Source: Novipirellula herctigrandis (GTDB lineage Bacteria > Planctomycetota > Planctomycetia > Pirellulales > Pirellulaceae). From it: a stretch of DNA of 64,000 nucleotides. The stretch is taken from NCBI GenBank assembly GCA_007859835.1, contig SJPJ01000001.1, positions 7,209,400 through 7,273,399 on the forward strand, in the 5' to 3' direction. Both the position numbers and the translations under genes were made by a program. Below, piece after piece: positions 29,116 to 38,205 of this stretch (its first letter is position 1; every line of letters starts with the position of its first letter). Under the pieces are notes generated by a model. The model did no database searches and was not told where the DNA came from. It worked only from the letters and a program-made list of their open reading frames with translations.

Positions 29116-29778
29116 ATGACACGACTAGTAGAAGTTCGGACACAGATTCTAAAACAGAACGACGTGGTTGCGCGAGAGCTACGCAAACAGTTCGCCGAGC
29201 AGCGACGTTTTGTCGTTAGCATGGTGTCGAGTCCAGGATCGGGCAAGACACAATTGTTGCAGCAAACGCTTCAACTTCTTGGGGAACGATACCGCGTCGC
29301 GGCGGTCGTTGGCGATTTGGCAACCGAGAATGATGCTGCGAGATTGGCTAGTTCAGGAGCGATGGTCAAACAGATAACCACCGGCACGCTCTGTCATTTG
29401 GAAGCAGAGATGGTCCGCGAGGCGATAAAGCCATGGGATGACATCCCTCTTGATTTTCTGTTCATCGAAAATGTTGGCAACTTGGTTTGTCCGGCTAGTT
29501 ATGATCTCGGAGAAAATTGCCGCCTCGTCCTGTTCTCCGTTACCGAGGGTGAGGACAAACCGAGGAAGTATCCGACGATATTCAACACTGCGGATGCCAC
29601 CGTGATTACCAAGATGGATCTAGCCGAGGCGGTGGAATTTGACGATCCCGCAGCAAGAGCGAGTATCGAGCGGGTGCGTCCAGGGATGGAAGTGCTTCAC
29701 GTATCGGCAAAAACGAACGAAGGCATGCCAGCGTGGATCCATTGGCTTGAGTCACACCTTCCCGCATCGATTCCATGA
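29116..29778 (+). CDS. hypB: Hydrogenase nickel-insertion GTPase HypB
   Basis: 220 residues from the ATG at 29116. GTPase motifs are SSPGSGKTQLLQQTL (P-loop), GDLATENDA, IENVGNLVCPASYDLGE and ITKMDLAEAV. It lacks the N-terminal His-rich stretch and the CxxCGC nickel site found in some HypB proteins, so it is likely a pure GTPase that depends on HypA for metal delivery. Last gene of the hyp operon. Its 3' end overlaps the convergent hoxW gene by 27 bp, leaving no room for a conventional terminator between the two operons. Confidence 0.96.
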   Translation: MTRLVEVRTQILKQNDVVARELRKQFAEQRRFVVSMVSSPGSGKTQLLQQTLQLLGERYRVAAVVGDLATENDAARLASSGAMVKQITTGTLCHLEAEMVREAIKPWDDIPLDFLFIENVGNLVCPASYDLGENCRLVLFSVTEGEDKPRKYPTIFNTADATVITKMDLAEAVEFDDPAARASIERVRPGMEVLHVSAKTNEGMPAWIHWLESHLPASIP

Positions 29779-30243
29779 ATCCAGTAGTTCGATCACGCGG
29801 GCAAAGGCGGCATCGAGGTTTACCCGTGCGTCCGACGAAAGCCCTTGGCCGAGATCGAATTGGTAGCCACGAATTCCCAATACCCACGCCTCGGGCACGT
29901 GATGAAAATGGTCATGACAGATCGCCAATACCGCGCCAGGTGAAACGCTGTGGCTGGTGAAAGCGATTTCGGTGGTCGGGGCGAGTGACTCGAGATTGAA
30001 CGGCGGCGGTGCAGAGATACTGGCGTCAATAAACAGGACTCGCTCATAGTTGGCCAAGCTTGCCGCGTCCTCGATATTGAGTTGATAGTCGGCATCGGTT
30101 TCGAAATCCGACCGGTTGAGATTGGCAAGTCGTTCGATCAAGGCTGGACCGAGACCGTCGTCACCTCGCTCGGGGTTACCGCAGGCCATGACGAGATTGC
30201 ATGGCCGCTTTTTAGGTAGACCGTTTATCGGTAGCCCACTCAT
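29752..30243 (-). CDS. hoxW: Hydrogenase maturation endopeptidase (HoxW/HyaD family)
   Basis: 163 residues from the ATG at 30243, which overlaps the hoxH stop codon. The family removes the C-terminal propeptide of the large subunit once nickel is in place. Visible motifs are ACGNPERGDDGLGPALIERL (the GNxxxxDDG nickel-recognition block), FIDASISAPPPF and SHSVSPGAVLA. Its position directly after hoxH and the presence of a propeptide only in HoxH indicate that HoxH is its substrate. It is the only maturation protease in the window. Confidence 0.92.
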   Translation of the reverse strand: MSGLPINGLPKKRPCNLVMACGNPERGDDGLGPALIERLANLNRSDFETDADYQLNIEDAASLANYERVLFIDASISAPPPFNLESLAPTTEIAFTSHSVSPGAVLAICHDHFHHVPEAWVLGIRGYQFDLGQGLSSDARVNLDAAFARVIELLDSWNRCGKV

Positions 30244-31691
30244 CCGCGAGTTCGCTCGTCCAAAATCGTTCCATCGGGGCCGATCAGTTGCACGAGTAAC
30301 CGCATCTGGCCCAACGCATGTGTCGCGCAACTGAGGCAAGGGTCATAAGCGCGGATGCCCACTTCGATGGAGTTTAGCATTCCTTCGCTGATCTCGGCTT
30401 GTCCTTCGAGATATTGATCGGCGACCACGCGAACGGCTTGGTTCATCGCTTCGTTGTTGTGGGTCGTCGAAACGATCAGATTGCCTCTTCGAATTTGGTC
30501 ATTGTCATCAACCTCGTAATCATGGATCAACGTTCCGCGTGGAGCCTCGATGATCGCAACACCACGGTCGCGACGCTCGCCGGTTGTGGTCAGTTCGCCG
30601 CGAAGCACGTCAGGATCAGCCAGCAATTCACGCATCTTCTCTGCGCTGTGTACTAGTTCGATCAAACGAGCCCAGTGATACGCCATCGTGGCATGAATCG
30701 GTCGACCTTTTCCGAGTGCCATGAATTCTTGGCGTTCCTCTTCCGCGATCGGTGTGTCAATGAAGTCACAGTTGTTGATGCGGGCAAGCGGTCCGACTCG
30801 ATACCATCCCTTCTCTTGCCCCCTATCATGAATGAATGGGAATTTCATGTAGCTCCAATTGCGGACGCCTTCTCGGATCACATCGAGATAGTCTTCTGGT
30901 TTGACTTGATCAAAGATGATCTTTCCATCGGCATCTTTGGCGCGTAGATTTCCGTCGTACAAATCCAAGCAACCGTCTTCTCGCACGATGCTGAGGAAGT
31001 TGGACTCGAATGTGCCGAACGGGAGCAACTTTTCGGCGCTTGCGAGTGTGACATCTTTGCAGAGCTTTAGTCCTTCAACGCCCCACTCGAGCATCGTGTC
31101 CACTTCCGCAGCCAAACGATCACGATCCTCCTGTGACAAGTGCTTGTTGACACCACCGGGAATCGAACCGGTGCCGTGGATCTTTTTGCCAGCGGTCGCC
31201 TTAATGACCTCCTGGCCAAATTTCCGCATCAGTACCGCCTTTTTAGCGACTTCGGGGTACGCCTGGATCACGCCAATTACATTCCGCTGCGCAACGGGAG
31301 CGTCGAATCCAAATAGCAGATCCGGCGAAGAGAGATGGTAGAAATGCAATGCGTGAGATTGGAAAGTTTGGCCGTAGTGCATCAACCGACGGATTTTTTC
31401 CGCTGTCGGTGAGAGCGAATCGGCACCAACGATCATGTCACACGCTTTTGAGGCGGCCAAGTGATGGCTGACCGGACAGATACCGCAAAGCCGCTGCACT
31501 AACACAGGAACTTCCCAGTAGAAGTGTCCCTGCACAAAACGCTCGAATCCTCGGAACTCGATAATATGCAGCCGAGCCTGCGTCACATGATTATCTTCAT
31601 CCATCTGGATGGTGACTTTGCCATGTCCTTCGACCCGCGTGACAGGATTGATCACGATCTTGCGAGTGCCGTTTTGTGTTGCAGTCGTCAT
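30240..31691 (-). CDS. hoxH: NAD-linked bidirectional [NiFe]-hydrogenase large subunit HoxH
   Basis: 483 residues from the ATG at 31691. L1 site RLCGICPVSHH and L2 site DPCLSCATH carry the four nickel cysteines. After the L2 histidine comes a 25-residue tail (ALGQMRLLVQLIGPDG, ending DERTRG), the propeptide removed by HoxW. The N-terminal block NPVTRVEGHGKVTIQMDE and GFERFVQGHFYWEVPVLVQR are typical of group 3d enzymes rather than exported group 1 enzymes. With HoxY it forms the H2-activating module of a cytoplasmic NAD(P)+-reducing enzyme. Confidence 0.96.
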   Translation of the reverse strand: MTTATQNGTRKIVINPVTRVEGHGKVTIQMDEDNHVTQARLHIIEFRGFERFVQGHFYWEVPVLVQRLCGICPVSHHLAASKACDMIVGADSLSPTAEKIRRLMHYGQTFQSHALHFYHLSSPDLLFGFDAPVAQRNVIGVIQAYPEVAKKAVLMRKFGQEVIKATAGKKIHGTGSIPGGVNKHLSQEDRDRLAAEVDTMLEWGVEGLKLCKDVTLASAEKLLPFGTFESNFLSIVREDGCLDLYDGNLRAKDADGKIIFDQVKPEDYLDVIREGVRNWSYMKFPFIHDRGQEKGWYRVGPLARINNCDFIDTPIAEEERQEFMALGKGRPIHATMAYHWARLIELVHSAEKMRELLADPDVLRGELTTTGERRDRGVAIIEAPRGTLIHDYEVDDNDQIRRGNLIVSTTHNNEAMNQAVRVVADQYLEGQAEISEGMLNSIEVGIRAYDPCLSCATHALGQMRLLVQLIGPDGTILDERTRG

Positions 31692-31708
31692 TATCTCTGC
31701 CTTTCGGA

Positions 31709-32248
31709 TCAATCGTATTTTAATAGTTCGTAATCGAGTACCGGTTCGCGTCCTTCAAGCAAGGCCACGATGGCAGCCCAAAGAGCATCGGCCGACGGCG
31801 GGCACCCAGGGATGAAGTAATCGATCTTGACCACTTCATGCGCGGGGTAAACACGGTCCAGCATGATCGGGATGTCGGGATCGTTGGGAATCACGCCATC
31901 GATGACCGACGGTCCGCGAAGAAACGCTTCTTCGAGGCATTCACGTAGCGGAACAGTGTTGCGCATCGCAGGCACACCACCGGTCAACGCGCACGCACCA
32001 ATCGCAACAAGAGTTTTGCAGTTCTTGCGGAACATTCGCAAGAATTCGACATTTTCGTCGTTGCTACATCCTCCTTCGATGATTCCGATATCGACGACAC
32101 GATCGAATCGCTTTTTGTCGTTAATCGGAGACTTATCGAACTCGACCAGTTCCGTCAGTTGCAAGATCCGCTCGTCAATATCGAGCAACGACATGTGGCA
32201 ACCGAAACAGCCGGTAAAATGCCCGGTGGCGATAGTAGGCTTGGACAT
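31709..32248 (-). CDS. hoxY: NAD-linked bidirectional [NiFe]-hydrogenase small subunit HoxY
   Basis: 179 residues, the short form typical of group 3 hydrogenases with a single proximal [4Fe-4S] cluster. Ligands: TGCFGCHMSLLDID (two Cys), GACALTGGVPA and IPGCPPSADALW. No Tat signal, so cytoplasmic. It passes electrons from HoxH to HoxU/HoxF. It lies 17 bp before hoxH and 30 bp after hoxU in one operon. Confidence 0.96.
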   Translation of the reverse strand: MSKPTIATGHFTGCFGCHMSLLDIDERILQLTELVEFDKSPINDKKRFDRVVDIGIIEGGCSNDENVEFLRMFRKNCKTLVAIGACALTGGVPAMRNTVPLRECLEEAFLRGPSVIDGVIPNDPDIPIMLDRVYPAHEVVKIDYFIPGCPPSADALWAAIVALLEGREPVLDYELLKYD

Positions 32249-32278
32249 TGGAATGAAATCCTTCCGATACTTTAGTGA

Positions 32279-32992
32279 TCAGTGAGACGCAGCCTGCTCG
32301 ATCTCCGAACCAATTGGGTTATGGTCGTACTTGCGCTCCCCGACGGGGACTGAGTAGCCGACGCGTTTGGTGCGCAAACAACCGGTTGGGCAAACGTGGG
32401 CTGCCGCGTCTGCGACATCCATCAGTGTTTCGCCTAATCCATGCTCGGCGTTGACGGTGATCACTTTTTCGATGCCACGCCCCTCAAAGGCGAACACTGT
32501 CTTACCATCCTGCAAAGCCGAAGCCCGCACACAACGACCGCAAAGAATGCACAAATCACGGTTAATAAAGATGTCGGGATGCGTCGCATCGACCTCGCGG
32601 TGCGTTTCGATGTAAGGCAGTTTCGGGACGACCATTCCCAACCGATATCCCTCGGCTTGCAGTTCGCAATTACCACTGGTTTCACACGAAGGACAAAAGT
32701 GGTTGCCTTCGACAAACATCATCTCTAGCACAGTACGCCGATGAGCGTTCAATTCCTCGGTGTCGTTTTCAATCGTCATCCCCTCTTCTACTGGGATGGT
32801 ACACGAACTCCGAGGCCGTCCATCGACCTTCACAACGCATAGTCGACAGTGACCTCGTGGCGGAAGATCCTTGTGGTGACAAAGCCGTGGAATGTAAATT
32901 CCCGCATCGTCAGCCGCTTCGATGATCTTTTGGCCCGCTTTGGCCTCCACTTGCTTTCCGTCGATGGTAATGGTGACGGTCTTGTCTCTCAT
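32279..32992 (-). CDS. hoxU: Hydrogenase diaphorase iron-sulfur subunit HoxU
   Basis: 237 residues, the size of HoxU rather than full-length NuoG. An N-terminal [2Fe-2S] ferredoxin domain (CHHKDLPPRGHCRLCVVK and a later SSCTIP) is followed by the His/Cys cluster (NHFCPSCETSGNCELQ) and a two-cluster ferredoxin segment (LCILCGRCVRAS, HVCPTGCL). It wires HoxF to HoxY. The gene order hoxF-U-Y-H-W matches the standard bidirectional-hydrogenase operon. Confidence 0.95.
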   Translation of the reverse strand: MRDKTVTITIDGKQVEAKAGQKIIEAADDAGIYIPRLCHHKDLPPRGHCRLCVVKVDGRPRSSCTIPVEEGMTIENDTEELNAHRRTVLEMMFVEGNHFCPSCETSGNCELQAEGYRLGMVVPKLPYIETHREVDATHPDIFINRDLCILCGRCVRASALQDGKTVFAFEGRGIEKVITVNAEHGLGETLMDVADAAAHVCPTGCLRTKRVGYSVPVGERKYDHNPIGSEIEQAASH

Positions 32993-33050
32993 CGTTGGGT
33001 TCCCTCTCTGTTCAATGAATTATCGGGATCGATGCACTGGCCGTTTCAGT

Positions 33051-34847
33051 TTAAGAGTTTGTCACGGCAGGTTCTCCTGTTTCGATCTGAAACAATTCGC
33101 GACCAGAGGCAGTACAGCCAGCCTTCAAGGCTTTGTTCAGATCCAGACGCGGATAGTAGTCGCCCTCTTGTAATCGTGCTTCGTACAATTCGGGGAACTG
33201 TTCGATCGTACTCAGAATCGGATTGGGCGCGGTTAGCCCTAATCCGCATTGACTCATCGTTTTGATCGTGCCGCACAACTGTTTTAGTTCGTCAAGTTCC
33301 CTATGGGTTGCATGCCCGTCGAGGACTTCACGAAGATCTTTCAGTAACAGCGTCGTGCCGACACGGCATGGTACGCACCATCCACACGATTCCTCGGCGA
33401 AGAATTCACCGAACTGGTACATGTATTCCAATATATCGCGATCAGGCCCAAAGATAATGATCGAACCGCCCGTCGGAAGATCTTCGAACGCGATGCTACG
33501 CAGGTAGTCTTTCGGTCCAATGCAGAAACCCGATGGACCGCCGATTTGAACCGCTTGGGCGTCCTCGGCATCCACTTGTTGTAGAAGCTTTTCGACAGTG
33601 ATGCCGTACTCGACTTCGTAAACACCCGGCAGGCGGCAGTCACCTGAGATGCTGAGCAGTTTCGTTCCCTTGCTCTGCTCTGTTCCCAGCCGCGAGAACC
33701 ATTGGCCGCCATGTTCGAGAACACGCGAAACACCGCAAAACGTCTCGACGTTATTCACCAGCGTCGGCTGTTCCTTGTAGCCGCGTTCGACAGGGAACGG
33801 CGGTCGATCTCGTGGCGCGCCCCGTTTGCCTTCGAGCGATTCAATCAGAGCTGACTCTTCGCCGCAGATGTAAGCGCCTGCAGCGGCTTGGATACGGATA
33901 TCGAAGTTGAAACCCTCGATGCCGCAAATGTTGTTTCCAAGTAGACCTAGTTGACGATGATTCGCCAGTGCACGTTCAAGGCTTCCGCGAAGGTAATCAT
34001 ATTCGCCGCGTAGGTAAATCATTCCTTCTTCGGCGCCGATCGTGAATGCGGCGATTGTCATGCCGTCGAAGACAAGCTCTGGATTCTCCATTAGGATCAC
34101 ACGATCCTTGAATGTTCCGGGTTCGCCCTCGTCCGCATTGCAAATCACGTAATGCGATTCGCCTTTTGAGGTTCGGCATTTTTCCCATTTACTGGCGGTG
34201 GGGAATCCTGCGCCGCCACAACCACGCAAATGAGATGCATAGAGCTCGATAATGACTTCCGCGGGCGTTTTGCGAATGGCCTTGCGCACCGCATCGCCAC
34301 TTTCGTAGGGCCCCAACAGAATTGGCCCACTTTGGCGTAGGTTCTTTCGCACTCGCGCCTGCGGCAATGTGTCAATCTCGTCACCCGAGCAAATCGCAGC
34401 AACGATTCCGGGAACATCCTCGGGCTTCAGTTGGGTCAGCGCGATTCCGTTAACCAACACGCTGGGGGCCTGGTCGCTGAGGCCAATACAGGAAGCTTTT
34501 TCAAGAGTCACCTTGCCATCTTCGGTCGTCTCACCGAGAAAGATACCGAGCTCTTTCTCAAAGGCTTCGACCAATTCATCGGCGCCATTCATGCGCTCAA
34601 CGACAGCCGTGCAAATGCGGATGACGTTTTTCCCTTGAGGCGAGCGGGAGAAGAACGCATAAAAACTGACCATGTCTCGAACTTGAGCACGATGGATGCC
34701 CAAATTCTTAGCAATCAGTCCGATGCTGAGTTCAGAGAGATGCCCCAGCCGCCCGTGCACGGCCCGGGCCACATCCATCAGTCGCGTAGGATCATTGTTA
34801 AACTGATGTGCGATCTGTTCGATGATCGCAGTCGTTTCCTTTGGCAT
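33051..34847 (-). CDS. hoxF: NAD(H)-binding diaphorase subunit HoxF with fused NuoE-like domain
   Basis: 598 residues. The first ~165 residues are NuoE-like, then a NuoF-like body: FMN/NAD-binding GCGGAGFPTASKWEKC and NADEGEPGTFKDR, GAYICGEESALIESLEGKRG, and the C-terminal [4Fe-4S] site ESCGWCVPCRVGTTLL with a later CGLGLTAPNPIL. HoxF oxidises or reduces NAD(H) and feeds the hydrogenase module. In the NuoE-like part only two of the four usual [2Fe-2S] cysteines remain (RICTAVVERM, ASCIGLSDQA), so that cluster is probably absent or altered. The fusion explains why no separate hoxE is present. First gene of the operon. Confidence 0.95.
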   Translation of the reverse strand: MPKETTAIIEQIAHQFNNDPTRLMDVARAVHGRLGHLSELSIGLIAKNLGIHRAQVRDMVSFYAFFSRSPQGKNVIRICTAVVERMNGADELVEAFEKELGIFLGETTEDGKVTLEKASCIGLSDQAPSVLVNGIALTQLKPEDVPGIVAAICSGDEIDTLPQARVRKNLRQSGPILLGPYESGDAVRKAIRKTPAEVIIELYASHLRGCGGAGFPTASKWEKCRTSKGESHYVICNADEGEPGTFKDRVILMENPELVFDGMTIAAFTIGAEEGMIYLRGEYDYLRGSLERALANHRQLGLLGNNICGIEGFNFDIRIQAAAGAYICGEESALIESLEGKRGAPRDRPPFPVERGYKEQPTLVNNVETFCGVSRVLEHGGQWFSRLGTEQSKGTKLLSISGDCRLPGVYEVEYGITVEKLLQQVDAEDAQAVQIGGPSGFCIGPKDYLRSIAFEDLPTGGSIIIFGPDRDILEYMYQFGEFFAEESCGWCVPCRVGTTLLLKDLREVLDGHATHRELDELKQLCGTIKTMSQCGLGLTAPNPILSTIEQFPELYEARLQEGDYYPRLDLNKALKAGCTASGRELFQIETGEPAVTNS

Positions 34848-35256
34848 GGTACAAGCCCCCTGCCTGGTAGGAGAATGAACGGTTCAGAATGCAAATCAAT
34901 TCGTTCCAGAACTTTCTATTTCTGGAACATAACAACTAATGAATTGAATTGAAAGGAAAATCAGCGCGCAAACATGAAGTTTTTGTGATCTTTTTTGTGC
35001 CCGAAAGTAGAGGGAAGTGAGTCGGGAATGCAGACTCAAATGAACCTTCTAAAATGGATGCAATCGATTGCACCGGCTTTGCGCCAGTGCAAGTCCATTC
35101 GCGCCAGTGAGAGTCCCTTCATGGGGCGACGCGCGATGCAGCTGAGTAGGGATTGGCGTGCCGAAAGAACGGTGTGGCCTTGGCATGCGAATTATCAACG
35201 GTGCAACTACAATCGTCGCACCGTTGAATTTGATAGACAAAGAAGGCACGGCGGTA
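34848..35256. other. Intergenic region upstream of hoxF
   Basis: About 410 bp between the hoxF start and the end of a sulfatase gene, both on the minus strand; the hox promoter should be here. It contains a 20-bp tandem repeat with 17/20 identity (35081-35100 and 35101-35120, gcgccagtg core) and an inverted repeat with 9-bp perfect arms (caacggtgc 35196-35204, gcaccgttg 35218-35226, 13-nt loop) about 30 bp beyond the sulfatase stop. No T-tract follows the hairpin on the minus strand. Confidence 0.55.
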
Positions 35257-36699
35257 TTACTCGTTGGCTTGCATTCGCCATACGGGTCTCGCATTCGCTG
35301 AGATTTCTTGATCGATCTCGTTCATGCGTGCCTGCATCTTTTCGACTCTTTCGGGATGAGCTTCAAAGCTGTTGAGTTCTTCACCGATATCGTTAGCGAG
35401 ATTGAAAAGGAAGGTTTGTTTCGCATCGGTAGTCTTCGGATTTGCTTTTCGTTTTGCCCGATTCGACTTTTCAAGGTACTTCCAGTCACCGATGCGAATC
35501 CCTTCGAGGTTTCCTTGAGCGGAGTAGAAAACAAACTCATTGCGCGGCGACGAATCGCTTGAAAAAGTTTCTGAAATATCGATGCCGTCAATCTTGTTTC
35601 CCTTGGAAAGCGGTTTGCCAGCGAGTGCAGCAATCGTCGGTAGCAAGTCGATCGTTGATACCAATGCATTGGTTTCGGTTCCCGCAGGGATGCGGCCTGG
35701 TCCCCACATCACACAGGGCACCCGTTGGCCACCTTCAAATGTGGTTCCCTTTCCGTCTCGAAGCGGAAATGCGTGCCCACCATGGTTTTTAAACTGTAAC
35801 CACGGTCCATTGTCGCTGGTATAGATCATGTATGTATCTTGATCCAATCCGAGTGCGCGAATCGTGTTCGTTAAACGTCCCACTTCTGCGTCAATATGTT
35901 CGATCACGCATTTGTACGCATTTGCGGGGTTCGCATCATAGGCATCCTCCGGAACGTAGAGCGGAATGTGTGGCATGGAATGCGGCAGATAAAGAAAAAA
36001 TGGTTTTTCCTTGTTCGCCGTGATGAATTCGATCGCCTTGTCGGTGTATCGCCGGGTGATCGTTCGTTGGTCTACGGGTAACTCGACAATCTTTTCGTTT
36101 TGGATCAGCGGTGTATTCCAATGGGTGATACACGATTCCTGGTCCTTCCAAAGCTCATCCGATGGGAGCTTGGGCTTTCCCTTGTTGTCGGGATGGTTCA
36201 TGTCGTTGGAGTAGGGGATTCCGAAGTAGGAATCGAAACCATTCGAGCGTGGCAACGTTTCGGGATGATGTCCGAGATGCCATTTACCGACGCAAGCGGT
36301 TGCATAGCCTATTGTTTTAAGGTGATCCGCGATCGTGTATTCGGTTGAGTTAAGCCCATAGTCGCTCTTGGGGAACAAGACATGGCGATGCATTCCCACT
36401 CGTTTCGGGTAGCAACCTGTCAACAGTGCGGCACGAGATGGCGAACATACCGAACACGCTGAATAGAAACTTGTGAACTTGCGTCCTTCGGCGGCCAGGC
36501 GATCGATGTTGGGCGTTTGGATTGTTTTCGAGCCGAAGCATCCAAGATCGTTGTAACCTTGGTCATCGGTGAAAATGATGATGAAGTTGGGCTGATCCGA
36601 TGCACTGCAATTCAAAGTCACGGCATTGGTTATCAGCACAGACAAGAGCAAACCGAGTCGTACGCTCAGCAATGGAAAAAGTCGAGTTTTTTGAGTCAT
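35257..36699 (-). CDS. Secreted type I sulfatase
   Basis: 480 residues with a signal peptide (LLSVRLGLLLSVLITNAVTL). Motifs are NFIIIFTDDQGYNDLGCFG, formylglycine site CSPSRAALLTGCYPKRVG, CVGKWHLGHH, YTSDNGPWLQF and GTTFEGGQRVPCVMWGPG. The TDDQGYNDLGCFG and HGGHAFPLRDGKGTTFEGG pattern is that of arylsulfatase A/GALNS-like enzymes. Substrate cannot be assigned. It stands alone between the hox operon and a gene of unknown function. Confidence 0.93.
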   Translation of the reverse strand: MTQKTRLFPLLSVRLGLLLSVLITNAVTLNCSASDQPNFIIIFTDDQGYNDLGCFGSKTIQTPNIDRLAAEGRKFTSFYSACSVCSPSRAALLTGCYPKRVGMHRHVLFPKSDYGLNSTEYTIADHLKTIGYATACVGKWHLGHHPETLPRSNGFDSYFGIPYSNDMNHPDNKGKPKLPSDELWKDQESCITHWNTPLIQNEKIVELPVDQRTITRRYTDKAIEFITANKEKPFFLYLPHSMPHIPLYVPEDAYDANPANAYKCVIEHIDAEVGRLTNTIRALGLDQDTYMIYTSDNGPWLQFKNHGGHAFPLRDGKGTTFEGGQRVPCVMWGPGRIPAGTETNALVSTIDLLPTIAALAGKPLSKGNKIDGIDISETFSSDSSPRNEFVFYSAQGNLEGIRIGDWKYLEKSNRAKRKANPKTTDAKQTFLFNLANDIGEELNSFEAHPERVEKMQARMNEIDQEISANARPVWRMQANE

Positions 36700-37093
36700 G
36701 AGTCACCGACGCAAAGGAGTGTTAAGGCGGGATGGAAACGCAGCCAAGACAAATATAGCCGATTTGAGCCAGCCGTTTCGTTAATGCAGGACAATCCGGC
36801 ATATCGCGTCATCGAAGTCTAGCAACGTCCTGCCGTAATCTCATTCCTCCGTAATCTCGGATTGTGTTCAGGTGCGAGTCGCATGCGAAACGTGGCCAGC
36901 GAAACATCACAAATCCGATGGTGATTTCAACCTCCGTCCGACCCGACACACGTTTCGCAGGCCACTGATAATACGATTCACAAGCCGCATCGCTCATCGA
37001 GCCGATGGTGTATGCTTGGGGGCAAGGTGCCCCTTTGTGGAGGTCCTGGTCATTCCTTTTCACAAATCCTTTTCACGAAACCACGGGTCCGCA
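36700..37093. other. Intergenic region without a supported gene
   Basis: About 390 bp between divergent genes. An open frame extends from 36872 into the next gene, but its leader lacks features of a protein and precedes a clear membrane-anchor start at 37094. A 10-bp direct repeat (tccttttcac at 37054-37063 and 37067-37076, period 13) lies close to that start. Confidence 0.45.
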
Positions 37094-37876
37094 ATGAAGA
37101 AGGTTCTATTGATATTGGGTGGTGTCGTTGCATTGGGGATTCTCAGTTGTGGTGGGTTCCTCTTTTTTGCCGCGTCCAAGAACGCGGACATCATTGGCGA
37201 CTTTTCCAAGCTGATCGCAACTGGCAATCCGGATCAGTTTCTCGGCGAGTGCACTCCTACGCTTGCCAAGCAACTTGAACGTCCACTGGTGGGGAAATGG
37301 ATGAGTGCGATAAACACAAATCTGGGAACGTTCAAAGATACGGACTTAAACGGGTTCGATTACAACACGTCGTGGAACAATGGTGTGCAGCGGACAGAAT
37401 CATCGGGAGTCGCCAACTATGAAAAGGGGACAGCCAGGATGGATGTTGTTTATGTCGATGGGAAAATTGATGGATTCGAGTTCGACAGCCAACAGATGCC
37501 AACCGATTGGTTTCTAAGACTCGATGACACCAGCTTTTACCAAGAGCAAGCGAAAGCGTTTCTACAGCGAATGGTTGACGGGGAAGCCGATGCCTTGTAC
37601 GCGGAAATGCATCCGGCACTGAAAGAAGTCAAGTCACTCGAAGCGTTCGAGTCTGACATCGCTGCGATGCAGCAGTGGGGTGGTGCGGTAAAAGAGATTC
37701 ATATCGTTGGCGACGCGTTTGATGACGTTGAGAAAGGGCAAGTCCTGAGGGTGGAAGCCGAAATTCGCGGAGAAAAAGCAACGTTGCCTGCATCAGTGAA
37801 GTTTGAGTTTACAGGATTGGCCGCGCCGATTCTGGGATACGGAATCAACAATCCCTCTGCCAACGAGGCACCGTGA
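37094..37876 (+). CDS. Hypothetical membrane-anchored or lipoprotein, two NTF2-like halves
   Basis: Not recognised at the family level. 260 residues from the ATG at 37094. The N-terminus is a hydrophobic anchor (KKVLLILGGVVALGILSCGGFLFF); the Cys in ILSC could be a lipobox, otherwise it is a single membrane helix. Two similar halves follow (about 35-140 and 145-255), each opening with a helix and a residual 'gets out of the way' pattern (KLIATGNPDQFLGECTPTLAKQL versus AFLQRMVDGEADALYAEMHPALKEV), resembling tandem NTF2-like/DUF3887 folds that bind small ligands. No catalytic residues seen. Monocistronic. Confidence 0.7.
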   Translation: MKKVLLILGGVVALGILSCGGFLFFAASKNADIIGDFSKLIATGNPDQFLGECTPTLAKQLERPLVGKWMSAINTNLGTFKDTDLNGFDYNTSWNNGVQRTESSGVANYEKGTARMDVVYVDGKIDGFEFDSQQMPTDWFLRLDDTSFYQEQAKAFLQRMVDGEADALYAEMHPALKEVKSLEAFESDIAAMQQWGGAVKEIHIVGDAFDDVEKGQVLRVEAEIRGEKATLPASVKFEFTGLAAPILGYGINNPSANEAP

Positions 37877-38115
37877 TCGATTGAATTCGATTCGCGACGT
37901 TTCTTCGGTTTGTCAATCAATATGACGGGACGCATGGGGGTTGCATTGGGACTTATCGAGTGTGTCTGGCAAACAGGTGATTTCTAGCAAACAGGGAATT
38001 GACGACGCGGCAATTCAGCACCGCGGTGGATGCAGGAGCGCCACGTCCGAATGACGGAGAATCGATACGGTTCCGCGTTCCATGAGGAACGCCACCTTCC
38101 AAAGTCGGACGCGTT

Positions 38116-38205
38116 GGTCATGGTTACACCGGTCATGGTTACACCGGTCATGGTTACACCGGTCATGGTTACACCGGTCATGGTTACACCGGTCATGGCT
38201 ACACC
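38116..38205. repeat. Minisatellite, six tandem copies of a 15-bp unit
   Basis: Unit ggtcatggttacacc, five exact copies and a sixth with one change (ggtcatggctacacc). The unit contains GGT...ACC half-sites and is partly palindromic. There are no unique spacers, so it is not a CRISPR array. Perfect copies suggest recent expansion or length variation between strains. Confidence 0.95.

Noticed and set aside
32279-34847. Respiratory complex I (nuoE-F-G) genes.
   Set aside because: NuoE and NuoF are fused, the NuoG-like protein is only 237 residues, and hoxY-hoxH-hoxW follow, so this is the Hox diaphorase.
38116-38205. CRISPR array.
   Set aside because: Units are directly adjacent, only 15 bp, with no unique spacers and no cas genes.
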